28,324 nucleotides of DNA from an uncultured Collinsella sp. (GCA_938023905.1 CALJCO010000073.1:1-28324); one strand, 5' to 3'; numbered from the stretch's first letter, positions 7,051 through 14,795 are shown. Notes: generated from the sequence alone by a model not told the origin. Program-made: numbers and translations.

Positions 7051-7708
7051 ACCCGGCGCGGTCCCATACGTCCCAAATCTGCGCCGTTGTCTGAAGCACT
7101 TCATTACCCAAATCGAGCCCCACCGCGGCAGCCATCTGCGCCAAACATTGTGCGCGAGCGAGCATTCGCTCCTTGGGCTCGAGCGGACGGAACAATGGCA
7201 GCAGCCAAAGATTCGCCAACAACGATACGGCCTCCGCCGCTTCGCGCGGGCATTCGCACGCAATGGAGCCGTCGGCGATGCCCTCCTCGATCACTGGCAA
7301 GAGACAGCCATCGGCCGACTCGTCAAATGAGCCCTGGTACTGCATCGCCAGTAGGCGCGAGCTTTTTACCGGATCTGCTGCAGGACGCATACGTGCCCAT
7401 AGCTCAATTTGTGGAACAACGGACTCGGGAGCGTACAGTCGCTTGAGCTTTTGGGCTCCGGTCATATTACCGACGCCAAGCATCGAGCGGCGGTGCTCAA
7501 CAATCGGAGTCATCGCCCGATCAAACGCGGCGTTGAAAATCTCTTCTTTGCTCTTGAAGTGATGATAGACAGCGCCCTTGGTCATGCCGTCGAGACGGTC
7601 AACGATATCTTGAATACTCGTCCCCTCATAACCCTGTGCGCAGAATAGCTCCAGTGCCGCGTCGAGAATCTTCGCGACCGTCTCCTCGGGATATTTATTG
7701 CGACCCAT
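7046..7708 (-). CDS. TetR/AcrR-family transcriptional regulator
   Basis: A 220-aa protein starting MGRNKYPEETVAKILDAALE, the typical TetR opening, with the helix-turn-helix GTSIQDIVDRLDGMTKGAVY and HHFKSKEEIF closing the DNA-binding domain (about residues 5-55). The C-terminal helical domain is unclassified. ATG 7708 is preferred: an ATG 12 codons upstream (7744) has no RBS, whereas GGGCGG lies 4 nt before 7708, though this RBS is not strong. The gene sits in front of the MFS exporter in the same direction and probably represses it. The start region lies next to a 12-bp inverted repeat (7716-7769) that could act as operator or RNA hairpin. Confidence 0.88.
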   Translation of the reverse strand: MGRNKYPEETVAKILDAALELFCAQGYEGTSIQDIVDRLDGMTKGAVYHHFKSKEEIFNAAFDRAMTPIVEHRRSMLGVGNMTGAQKLKRLYAPESVVPQIELWARMRPAADPVKSSRLLAMQYQGSFDESADGCLLPVIEEGIADGSIACECPREAAEAVSLLANLWLLPLFRPLEPKERMLARAQCLAQMAAAVGLDLGNEVLQTTAQIWDVWDRAGW

Positions 7709-7715
7709 AATCCGC

Positions 7716-7769
7716 CCATCCGCAACGCAAGTCTTGTGCCTCATTGCAGCATTTTAACGTTGCGGATGG
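7716..7769 (-). repeat. 12-bp perfect inverted repeat upstream of TetR
   Basis: CCATCCGCAACG (7716-7727) and CGTTGCGGATGG (7758-7769) flank 30 nt, directly upstream of the TetR start and 14 nt beyond the PII stop. It may be an operator pair, a leader hairpin next to the RBS, or an mRNA end for the PII transcript. Confidence 0.5.
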
Positions 7770-7782
7770 CAGACGGTCGATT

Positions 7783-8121
7783 CTACACCGCGGCCGGGCC
7801 GTGTTCGCCGGTGCGAATGCGGATGACTTCTTCGACCGGCTCGACCCAAATCTTGCCGTCGCCGACGGCACCGGTGCGAGCGGCGTTGCAGATAATGTCA
7901 ACGATACCGTCGACATGCTCGTCGGCGCAGATGAGGGTGAACTGCACCTTGGGGATCGTGTTGACGAGCAGCTCGTTGCCGCGCACGTATTCCTTCCAGC
8001 CATGCTGCGCGCCGCAGCCCTGCACCTGGTTGATGGTCATGCCGCGAACATCAGCCGCAAACAGCGCATCTTTGAGAACCTCAAGCTTCTCGGCACGAAC
8101 AATCGCTGTAATCTTCTTCAT
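7783..8121 (-). CDS. glnB: PII nitrogen regulatory protein (GlnB/GlnK family)
   Basis: A 112-aa protein of normal PII length. It has the N-terminal MKKITAIVRAEKLEVLKDAL, the T-loop (about 37-55), the TGAVGDGKIWV segment and the C-terminal VIRIRTGE. PII trimers sense ATP/ADP and 2-oxoglutarate and, when encoded beside amtB, dock on the ammonium channel to close it. Aligned by eye with E. coli GlnB, position 51 (the uridylylated Tyr) is Leu; the nearest Tyr is 45, so classical uridylylation or adenylylation at 51 looks impossible. It is co-directional with amtB, 156 bp downstream; RBS AGAGGA. GlnK would be an equally good name from context. Confidence 0.93.
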   Translation of the reverse strand: MKKITAIVRAEKLEVLKDALFAADVRGMTINQVQGCGAQHGWKEYVRGNELLVNTIPKVQFTLICADEHVDGIVDIICNAARTGAVGDGKIWVEPVEEVIRIRTGEHGPAAV

Positions 8122-8166
8122 AGTGAATTCCTCTCTTCAATAAAAGAAATTGATTTACCTTCACAT

Positions 8167-8276
8167 GGCACGGGTTTTCCAGGTGCCCGAGATTGCCCCG
8201 AAAGAGGAGCGCCGCGTACTTCGGTACGCAAGCGACGGTTTGAGGGGCAAGGTCGGGTGCCTGGGAAACCCGTGCC
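8167..8276 (-). repeat. Nested stem-loop spacer between amtB and the PII gene
   Basis: A 110-nt block starts one base after the amtB stop. The outer arms of about 24 nt (GGCACGGGTTT... and its near-complement) pair with few mismatches; inside are TTGCCCC/GGGGCAA (8193-8199, 8244-8250) and the hairpin GCGTAC-TTCG-GTACGC (8214-8229) with a UUCG-type tetraloop. It could end or process the amtB message, thereby setting the PII to AmtB ratio, or be an inserted palindromic element. Confidence 0.65.
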
Positions 8277-8277
8277 G

Positions 8278-9555
8278 CTAATCGAGTCCCGAGAAGGAAG
8301 GGTATGCGCTCTCGCCGTGCTGACTCGCATCCAGGCCCAGCGCCTCGTCGGCCTCGTCCACACGCAGGCTGCCGTGGAACAGTGCCTTGACCACCGCGGC
8401 GATCACCAAGTCGAGCACCAGCACAATAACGACCGTCACCACAATGCCCAGAACCTGCGAGACAAGCAGCGACACGTCGCCCGTGTAGAACAGGCCGCCC
8501 TTACCGGTCCACGAGAGCTCCGGCACGCAGAACAGGCCCGTGAGCACACCGCCCAAGATGCCGCCGATACCGTGGCAACCGAACGCGTCGAGCGCATCGT
8601 CGTAGCCAAACTTGGTCTTAAGATGGCTGATGGCCAGGTAACAGACGGGCGAGACGATCAGGCCCATGACCAGCGCTGCCCACGGCTCGACAAAGCCCGC
8701 ACCCGGCGTGACCACCACAAGGCCCGCAACCAGACCGGTGCTGGCACCCACCAGCGTGGGGCGACCGGTGTGCACGCGCTCGACGACAAGCCACGAGACC
8801 ATGCCCGCCGCGCTGGCCGTCACGGTGTTGAGGATGGCGAGTGCCGCCACGGCGTCGGCCTTAAACTCGCTGCCACCGTTAAAGCCAAACCAGCCAAACC
8901 AAAGCAGGCCGGCGCCCAGCGCCACAAACGGCACGTTATGCGGACGGTAGCTCACCATGCCAAAGCCGCGACGACGGCCGAGCATTAAGCAGACAATCAG
9001 GCCCGTAAGACCGGACGAAATGTGTACCACGTCGCCGCCGGCAAAGTCGAGCGCGCCGATGATGTCGCCGATAAAGGAACCATCGCCGCCCCAAACCATG
9101 TGGGCGAGCGGCGCATAGACCACGAGCAGCCAAATGCCCAGGAAGGCCGTCATGGCACCAAACTTAACGCGGCCTGCCAGACTGCCCGTAACGATAGCGG
9201 CGGTGATCATGGCAAACGCCATCTGGAAGGCGATGTTGATGATCTGAGGGTAGACGGCACCATCCGTAGCATTGCCCTCGGCCGCCTGCAGCACCTGGTT
9301 GAGCACCGGCAGGCACAGCAGCTGGTCAAAGCCGCCAATAAACGGGCTAGAACCGTCACCACCGTAGGCCAGCGACCAGCCGGCAACAATCCACAGCACA
9401 CCAACCAGGCCAATGGCGCCAAAGCACATAAGCATGGTGTTGATGACATTTTTGCGCCTGGACAGGCCTCCATAGAAAAACGCCAGCCCCGGTGTCATTA
9501 AAAACACGAGCATGGTGCAGATGAGCATAAACGTTGTCGATCCCGTATCGTACAT
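8278..9555 (-). CDS. amtB: Ammonium channel AmtB
   Basis: A 425-aa polytopic membrane protein of the Amt/Mep/Rh family (usual length 400-450). The start MYDTGSTTFMLICTMLVFLM leads into the first membrane helix. Both pore histidines are present, in APLAHMVWGGDG and GCHGIGGILGG, as is DFAGGDVVHISSG before the first of them. The C-terminal tail EADEALGLDASQHGESAYP is the usual PII-docking region. It conducts ammonium/ammonia into the cell. ATG 9555 is chosen for AAGGGGGAG 4 nt upstream; the frame extends 19 codons further without an RBS. The PII gene follows on the same strand. A periodic GAAAC array upstream suggests nitrogen control. Confidence 0.96.
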   Translation of the reverse strand: MYDTGSTTFMLICTMLVFLMTPGLAFFYGGLSRRKNVINTMLMCFGAIGLVGVLWIVAGWSLAYGGDGSSPFIGGFDQLLCLPVLNQVLQAAEGNATDGAVYPQIINIAFQMAFAMITAAIVTGSLAGRVKFGAMTAFLGIWLLVVYAPLAHMVWGGDGSFIGDIIGALDFAGGDVVHISSGLTGLIVCLMLGRRRGFGMVSYRPHNVPFVALGAGLLWFGWFGFNGGSEFKADAVAALAILNTVTASAAGMVSWLVVERVHTGRPTLVGASTGLVAGLVVVTPGAGFVEPWAALVMGLIVSPVCYLAISHLKTKFGYDDALDAFGCHGIGGILGGVLTGLFCVPELSWTGKGGLFYTGDVSLLVSQVLGIVVTVVIVLVLDLVIAAVVKALFHGSLRVDEADEALGLDASQHGESAYPSFSGLD

Positions 9556-9679
9556 TCGCTCCCCCTTGGTCGCATGAACGTTGTCGGCGCCCATAGTGCG
9601 GCCGAGGGCCAACTGGTGTAGACCAGATACGGCGTTGTTAAACGCTGCGTTGTCGAATGGAAACGGTGCCGCAATCTTG

Positions 9680-9717
9680 GAAACGGCACGGCAACGGGCG
9701 CGAAACGAACGGGAAAT
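9680..9717 (+). promoter_or_regulatory. Four GAAAC-like half-sites at 11-bp steps upstream of amtB (GlnR-like operator candidate)
   Basis: GAAAC (9680), GCAAC (9691), GAAAC (9702) and GAAAT (9713) begin exactly 11 bp apart, one DNA turn each. This is the form of the actinobacterial GlnR operator (gTnAC-N6-GaAAc repeats). The array sits 125-162 bp before the amtB start. Whether this organism has GlnR is not visible here. Confidence 0.4.
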
Positions 9718-9753
9718 ACGCGAGCAAGGAAGCCGTGAGCGCGCCCGTCCCGG

Positions 9754-10773
9754 CTAGCGGCGGAACAGCTCGCGGGCTCGGTCGCGGAGGCCGGTAGCTC
9801 GGATGACGCCCTCGTAGCGATTGATGCGCAGACGCGGGAAGGCGTTAAAGAAGCGCAGGTCGCGACGGCTGAGCGAAACGCTCGGCACCGGACGGCTCAT
9901 GCGCTTGCCGGCAAGGCGACGACTGAGTGACGGACGCGGCATGCTCGGCGCGGCATCGGCCACGCGGCGGGCAGCGAGTGCCAGGCCGCGAGCACCATCC
10001 GCGATAAACGTCGGCATCGAAGCCTTCTCGCGCAGGGCATCGAGCGCCGCGTCGCCCAGCTCGGCCAGCCAAGCGTTAACGGCGCGACCGCGGATATGCG
10101 TCTGCGCCACCGAGTCGATCGCCGAATCGGGAATACGTTCGAGCATAGAGTCGGAGGCGTCGGCGAGCGACTCATTGATGCGGTCGGCAAGGTCGGCCCG
10201 GACGCGCTCCAGCTGATCAGACAGACGCCGCCAGCTCGCCAACGAGCACACCGCGTCGACCATCATCGCGACCGCGACGATAAAGGCGGACAGCCGCACA
10301 ATCAGCACCGGCAGATGGCCAAGCAGCCCCAGCAATGCCGGCTCCACTAAACGGCAAATGCACAGTGCACCCAGGCCAAACGCGCAGGCCCAGTACAGGC
10401 AGATGCGTCCGTGCAGGTTAAACGGCAGATGCGAGTAATCCCAAAACCGGGCACCCGTCGTTTTTTCCAACAGCACGCCCACGCTATATTCGATCAAGCT
10501 GCATACGAGCGCGGCAGCGACAAACTGGCTCGAGGCATCCGGAATCCCGCGCAACAGCAGCCAGCAGGCAATGCCGCCCGCGCCATAGATGGGGCAGCAC
10601 GGCCCCAGCAAAAAGCCACTGTTGGCAAATCGTCCGTGGTTGAGCATGGCGCAGACTGTCGACTCCCACACCCAGCCGCAAAAACCGTAGAAGGCAAACG
10701 AGAGCACCAGCGCCGAGAGCGGACAGGCGGCAAGCGTCGCGCCGTCAAATGCCATGTCGATCGCGGTCCCCAC
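9754..10773 (-). CDS. Putative ABC-transporter-type membrane protein (CmpB family, PF06541-like)
   Basis: A 339-aa protein. Residues 15-190 hold five to six membrane segments with the family's marks: a Trp-Glu near the start of the domain (GWVWESTVC), GFLLGPCCPIYGAGG, and YSHLPFNLHGRICLYW. The remaining 150 residues are soluble, mostly helical and Arg-rich. The family is annotated as a putative ABC transporter permease, but no transported substrate is established. The GTG start at 10773 is supported by lying 3 bp after the stop of the HD-domain gene, with GGAGAGGG upstream. The pairing with an HD hydrolase is not explained by known function. Confidence 0.8.
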   Translation of the reverse strand: MGTAIDMAFDGATLAACPLSALVLSFAFYGFCGWVWESTVCAMLNHGRFANSGFLLGPCCPIYGAGGIACWLLLRGIPDASSQFVAAALVCSLIEYSVGVLLEKTTGARFWDYSHLPFNLHGRICLYWACAFGLGALCICRLVEPALLGLLGHLPVLIVRLSAFIVAVAMMVDAVCSLASWRRLSDQLERVRADLADRINESLADASDSMLERIPDSAIDSVAQTHIRGRAVNAWLAELGDAALDALREKASMPTFIADGARGLALAARRVADAAPSMPRPSLSRRLAGKRMSRPVPSVSLSRRDLRFFNAFPRLRINRYEGVIRATGLRDRARELFRR

Positions 10774-10776
10774 CGT

Positions 10777-11334
10777 CTACCCTCTCCTCTTTTCGCTCGA
10801 ATCTTTGCTCGAGCCGTCACTCGAGCCCTCGTTCAAATCGTTCGCGCCGCCTTTGCGCGGCAGACGGCCGGCGACCGTCTCGCACAGAGCGCACCATTTA
10901 TCGGCCAGGCACACAATCCATGCCTCGCGACACGTCGGTGGAACCGGTACCAGCGGAAACATATGGCGCACGATGATATTCCGCTCGCGCGGCGTCAGCT
11001 CAAAATCTTCCTCGGCACGCGCCAGGGCAAAAAATGGATGCCGAAATCCGTGCAGTCGATGGCTCGGATCGGGGTCGTGCCAATCATATAGAAAATAATC
11101 GTGCAGCAGGGCCCCGCGCAACAGCGAGGCACGGTCGACCGAAATGCCAGCACGGCCCAAGCACTCGGCAAAGGACAGGCTCGCCCGCGCCACCGAAATC
11201 ACATGCGCATACACCGTCACGTCGCCATGCTGGATAAACTCGTGCGTCAGGTCCAAGCGGCCCGCCTGGGCCAGCTGACGGGCGGCATCGTCGACCTCGT
11301 GCGCGATTTTCTCGGCACGAACGGCATCAGACAT
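10777..11334 (-). CDS. HD-domain phosphohydrolase
   Basis: A 185-aa protein with a single HD domain: an early His (VYAHVISVARAS, about residue 43), the HD pair in GALLHDYFLYDW (about 74-81), further His residues in FRHPFFALA and the RHMFPL segment, and a C-terminal Asp (CLADKWCAL). Proteins of this shape are metal-dependent phosphohydrolases acting on nucleotides or related esters; the substrate is unknown. The last 20 residues are a Ser/Gly/Lys-rich tail of low complexity. ATG 11334 is chosen because AAGGAGG lies 5 nt upstream. It is co-transcribed with the CmpB-type membrane gene and divergent from the Dxs-like gene. Confidence 0.85.
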   Translation of the reverse strand: MSDAVRAEKIAHEVDDAARQLAQAGRLDLTHEFIQHGDVTVYAHVISVARASLSFAECLGRAGISVDRASLLRGALLHDYFLYDWHDPDPSHRLHGFRHPFFALARAEEDFELTPRERNIIVRHMFPLVPVPPTCREAWIVCLADKWCALCETVAGRLPRKGGANDLNEGSSDGSSKDSSEKRRG

Positions 11335-11562
11335 GCTGCCTCCTTCCAGCGGCTCACGGCGGCATGCCACGGCCTGCACGCATTGAATAAAATCATCATC
11401 GAATCTACCAGTATGGCATCAGACAAAACGTTTTGCCCCGCCAGTTGGCGAATTACCGCGCCGCCGTCACATATCAAACGCCAAAATGTGCGAGACTGTT
11501 TTGTGCAATTGTGCCGGCCGAGGGAGCGCCGGCGCTCGATTCGCATGGAGTAACCAACAACG

Positions 11563-13344
11563 ATGCTGCTTACGCAAACGACAACGCCCGAGGACGTCAA
11601 GGCTCTCGACCGCGCCGAGCTTCCGCTGCTCTGCGGCGAGATCCGTCAGGCAATCCTCGAAAGCTCCGCCGCTGTCGGCGGGCACGTTGCCCCCAACCTG
11701 GGCGTCGTTGAGCTTACGGTTGCGCTTCATCGCGTGTTTAACTCCCCCATCGACAAGATTGTCTTTGACGTTTCGCACCAGACCTACGCCCACAAGGCGC
11801 TGACGGGGCGCGCGTACACTTATATCGATCCGGAGCGTTATGGTGAGGCTTCTGGCTTTGCCAATCCCGACGAGTCCGAGCACGACTTGTTTGCCATGGG
11901 CCATACCTCCACGTCGGTGAGCCTGGGCTGCGGCCTGGCACACGCTCGTGACCTGGCGGGCGATACGTACAACGTCATTACCATCATTGGCGACGGCTCG
12001 CTTTCGGGCGGCTTGGCGTTTGAGGGCCTCGACAATGCCGCCGAACTCGACAGCAACTTGATCATCATCGTCAACGATAACGACCAGTCCATCGCCGAAA
12101 ACCACGGTGGCCTGTATCGCAATCTGGCCGAGCTGCGCGCCAGCAACGGCACCTGTGAGCGCAACGTTTTCCGCGCGATGGGGCTCGACTACCGCTATCT
12201 GGACACCGGCAACGATGTGTTGGCCCTGGTCGACACGCTGCAGGAGCTGCGCGATATCGATCATCCCATCGTGCTGCACGTCTCCACCGCAAAGGGCAAG
12301 GGCTTTGAGCCAGCCCAGAGCGACCCCGAGCGCTGGCATCATGTGGGTCCGTTTGACATGGCGACTGGGCGCAAGCTCTGCCCGGGCCATCCGAGCGAGC
12401 CTGCGCCGCGCACCTATGCCGACATTACGGGCGAGGCGCTCAGCGCCGCCATCGAGCACGATCCGCAGGTCGTGGGCATCACGGCCGCCACGCCCTACAT
12501 CATGGGCTTTACACCCGAGCTTCGCGCCGCGGCAGGCAAGCACTTTGTCGACGTGGGCATTGCCGAGGAACACGCCGTGACCTTTGCCACCGCGCTTGCG
12601 CGCTCGGGCGCCAAGCCAGTCTTTGGTGTGTACGGCACGTTTTTGCAGCGCGCCTACGACGAACTGTGGCACGACCTGTGCCTCAACGACGCCCCCGCAA
12701 CCATCTTGGTGTTTGGCGCGTCGATCTTTGGCACCACGTCCGAGACGCACCTCTCGTTCTTCGATATTTCCATGCTGGGCGGACTTCCCAACATGCACTA
12801 CCTTGCACCTGCCTGCATGGAGGAATACCTGTCCATGCTGAGCTGGTCGCTCGACCACCGCGAGCATCCCGTGGCGATTCGCGTGCCGGGCATTGGCTTG
12901 GTAAGCCGCCCCGATCTTGCGCCCGCCGAAGACACCGACTATAGCGTCGTTCGCTACAACGTGGTACGCCAGGGACGCGACGTGGCCGTGCTCGCGCTTG
13001 GCGATTTCTTTGAGCTGGGCGAGCGCGTGACAAACCGCTTGGCTGCCGAGTACGGCATCGAGGCCACGCTCGTCAACCCGCGCTTTGCAACCGAGCTCGA
13101 CCGCGAGTTCCTCGACAGCCTTGCCGCCGAGCACCGCGTTGTCGTCACCCTCGAGGACGGCGTCTTGGACGGCGGCTGGGGCGAGCGTGTGGCGTGTTAC
13201 CTGGCCTGCACGCCCGTGCGCACGCGCACCTTCGGCATCGCCAAGGGCTTCCCCGACCGCTACGACCCCAACGAGCTGCTCGCTCAGAACGGCATGACGG
13301 CCGAGAACATGGCCGGCGAAGCCGTAAGGCTACTTAACGAGTAA
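11563..13344 (+). CDS. dxs: 1-deoxy-D-xylulose-5-phosphate synthase family protein (divergent)
   Basis: A 593-aa thiamine-diphosphate enzyme with the Dxs order of domains. It has His41 in GGHVAPNLGVVEL, DVSHQTYAHK, GHTSTSVS, the cofactor site GDG (143-145)...NDN (171-173), TAKGKGF, the catalytic Glu in DVGIAEEHAVTFA (about 335), YGTFLQRAYDE, and a C-terminal transketolase domain. Dxs joins pyruvate and glyceraldehyde 3-phosphate for isoprenoid, thiamine and pyridoxal synthesis. However, where Dxs has IDRAG...THxGxFD this protein has VFGASIFGTTSETHLSFFD (about 383-401), so the substrate-phosphate Arg of DRAG is missing. It may be a paralogue with another acceptor. The RBS GGAG is 12 nt from the ATG. 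A strong terminator follows. Confidence 0.82.
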   Translation: MLLTQTTTPEDVKALDRAELPLLCGEIRQAILESSAAVGGHVAPNLGVVELTVALHRVFNSPIDKIVFDVSHQTYAHKALTGRAYTYIDPERYGEASGFANPDESEHDLFAMGHTSTSVSLGCGLAHARDLAGDTYNVITIIGDGSLSGGLAFEGLDNAAELDSNLIIIVNDNDQSIAENHGGLYRNLAELRASNGTCERNVFRAMGLDYRYLDTGNDVLALVDTLQELRDIDHPIVLHVSTAKGKGFEPAQSDPERWHHVGPFDMATGRKLCPGHPSEPAPRTYADITGEALSAAIEHDPQVVGITAATPYIMGFTPELRAAAGKHFVDVGIAEEHAVTFATALARSGAKPVFGVYGTFLQRAYDELWHDLCLNDAPATILVFGASIFGTTSETHLSFFDISMLGGLPNMHYLAPACMEEYLSMLSWSLDHREHPVAIRVPGIGLVSRPDLAPAEDTDYSVVRYNVVRQGRDVAVLALGDFFELGERVTNRLAAEYGIEATLVNPRFATELDREFLDSLAAEHRVVVTLEDGVLDGGWGERVACYLACTPVRTRTFGIAKGFPDRYDPNELLAQNGMTAENMAGEAVRLLNE

Positions 13345-13386
13345 AAACCTCCGCAAGGGAAGCACCCCTGCGGAGGTTTTTATTTT
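13343..13386 (+). terminator. Intrinsic terminator of the Dxs-like gene
   Basis: AACCTCCGCA pairs with TGCGGAGGTT around a 13-nt loop, followed by TTTATTTT. It begins at the stop codon. Confidence 0.92.
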
Positions 13387-13397
13387 CGCGGCGCGAT

Positions 13398-13617
13398 TGT
13401 CTCAATCTGTAACATCTAGGGCCCGGATTCCCGTCTAACTGTTACAGATCTAGATAAGACGTCTTAGTCCCAAACCTTTGTCTCGATCTGTAACAGATAG
13501 AGACCTTTTGGCCGTCTACCTGTTACAGATCGAGACATTCGAATTCCCCTGAAGAGAAAATCTCAATCTGTAACAGTTACTCGGCAAAAATGGCTGCAGA
13601 TGTTACAGATCGAGACA
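13398..13617. repeat. Three tandem palindromic units of the TGTCTCGATCTGTAACAG family
   Basis: Each unit has TGTCTC(A/G)ATCTGTAACAG on the left and its complement CTGTTACAGATCGAGACA on the right. Unit A is 13398-13454 (decayed right arm), unit B 13479-13537 (18-bp perfect arms), unit C 13561-13617. Spacers of about 23 nt are unrelated in sequence. This fills most of the 455-bp gap between the Dxs-like gene and the ABC operon; no gene was seen. Confidence 0.8.
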
Positions 13618-13664
13618 AAACAGCAAGGCATGCCGCTGCATCTGCAAGAACCACCACAAAGGTG

Positions 13665-13684
13665 CCTGTCCCTTTTTGGTAGGT
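13665..13684. repeat. 20-bp repeat CCTGTCCCTTTTTGGTAGGT, copy 1
   Basis: The identical 20-mer occurs at 27266-27285. Here the preceding ACCACCACAAA can pair imperfectly with its end, so the whole resembles a hairpin element (about 13651-13684). Confidence 0.6.
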
Positions 13685-13726
13685 ACAATAACCCATAAGG
13701 TAAGTATGTTTCTGAGTTATTTCGTG

Positions 13727-13756
13727 TTGACCCATTTGAGCGCGATAGGGTATAAC
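13727..13756 (+). promoter_or_regulatory. Sigma-70-type promoter of the amino-acid ABC operon
   Basis: TTGACC and TATAAC, each 5 of 6 to consensus, are separated by 18 bp. The predicted start near 13763 gives a leader of about 37 nt before the binding-protein gene. Confidence 0.75.
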
Positions 13757-13799
13757 TCTACTCAACCGCTAGGGATTTTATTGAGAAAGGTGTTCTACC

Positions 13800-14795
13800 A
13801 TGAGCAAAAACCTCTCCCAGCAGGTCGTTCTCGACCGCCGCGGCTTCGTTGCCGCCACCTTCGCAACCGTTGCCGGCCTTGGTCTTGCCGGCTGCTCCGA
13901 CACCAGCGCCGAGGCCGACAAGGGTTCCGCCGTCGGCTCCTCCAAGAGCTCCGAAGATACCGAGGCTTCCACCATACTCGATGCCAAGGCATTCGACAAA
14001 CTCGTCGACAACGGCCCCAAGGCCGATGACGACGCCATCGCCGCCAGCACCTGGGCCACGGCCGTCAAGGACGCCGGTGTCTTTAAGATCGGTGGCGTTC
14101 AGACCTCCACACTTTTCTCCCTCCTCAACGAGAAAGACGGTCAGACCCGCGGCTTCGACGCCGGTATCGCACAGCTCCTGTCCAACTACATTCTGGGCGA
14201 GAACAAGGTCGAGATCACCCAGGTGACCTCGGACACGCGCGAGTCCGTCCTGCAGAACGGCCAGGTCGACGCTGTCTTTGCCACCTACACCATCACTGAC
14301 GAGCGCAAGAAGCTCGTCTCCTTCGCCGGTCCCTACTACTACACCCAGCAGGCTATCCTGGTGCTCGCCGACAACGACGACATCAAGAGCGTCGACGACC
14401 TGGCCGACAAGAACGTCGCCGTCCAGTCCGGCTCCAACGGCCCCGCCATCCTGGAGGAGTTCGCCCCCAAGGCCAGCCAACAGGAGTTCAAGACCGACGA
14501 GGAGGCCCGCCAGGCACTTCAGCAGGGCCGTGTTGACGCCTACGTCATCGACAACAACATGCAGCAGAGCGCCCTGGTCCGCGAGCCCGGCAAGTACAAG
14601 ATTGCCGGCAAGCCCTTCGGCAGCAAGGAGCCCTACGGCATCGGCCTGCCGCTCGATTCCGACGGTGTCGCCTTTGTCAACGACTTCCTTAAGAAGATCG
14701 AGGATGACGGCACCTGGACCGAGCTGTGGCAGATCTGCATTGGCGACCGTACGGGCGACACCAATGTTCCCGAGCTGCCCGAGATCGGCGCCTAG
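13800..14795 (+). CDS. Polar amino-acid ABC transporter substrate-binding lipoprotein
   Basis: A 331-aa bacterial solute-binding protein family 3 member (glutamate/glutamine type). The N-terminus DRRGFVAATFATVAGLGLAGC combines a twin-arginine pattern with a lipobox (LAGC, Cys about residue 35), so it is probably a Tat-exported, lipid-anchored extracellular receptor. A Ser/Asp/Glu-rich linker follows. The ligand domain includes GFDAGIAQLLSNYILG, FATYTITDERKKLVSFAGPYYYTQQAILV and the hinge-type VQSGSNGPAILEEF, all usual for the family. It delivers ligand to the two permeases downstream. RBS AAAGGTG; own promoter at 13727. A hairpin after the gene may raise its level above the membrane genes. 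The exact amino acid is not determined. Confidence 0.92.
   Translation: MSKNLSQQVVLDRRGFVAATFATVAGLGLAGCSDTSAEADKGSAVGSSKSSEDTEASTILDAKAFDKLVDNGPKADDDAIAASTWATAVKDAGVFKIGGVQTSTLFSLLNEKDGQTRGFDAGIAQLLSNYILGENKVEITQVTSDTRESVLQNGQVDAVFATYTITDERKKLVSFAGPYYYTQQAILVLADNDDIKSVDDLADKNVAVQSGSNGPAILEEFAPKASQQEFKTDEEARQALQQGRVDAYVIDNNMQQSALVREPGKYKIAGKPFGSKEPYGIGLPLDSDGVAFVNDFLKKIEDDGTWTELWQICIGDRTGDTNVPELPEIGA

Noticed and set aside
7744..8988. A 414-codon plus-strand frame across the amtB/PII region
   Set aside because: It is antisense to two well-supported genes and has no domain motifs or RBS.
11424..11435. CAAAACGTTTTG palindrome between the HD and Dxs-like genes
   Set aside because: A 12-bp palindrome in a divergent promoter region may be an operator, but it is short and no regulator or promoter could be tied to it.
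11467..13134. A 555-codon minus-strand frame
   Set aside because: It is the reverse of the Dxs-like gene, which has clear catalytic motifs on the plus strand.
13398..13617. CRISPR array
   Set aside because: The repeats alternate in orientation as inverted pairs rather than regularly spaced direct repeats, and no cas genes are present.
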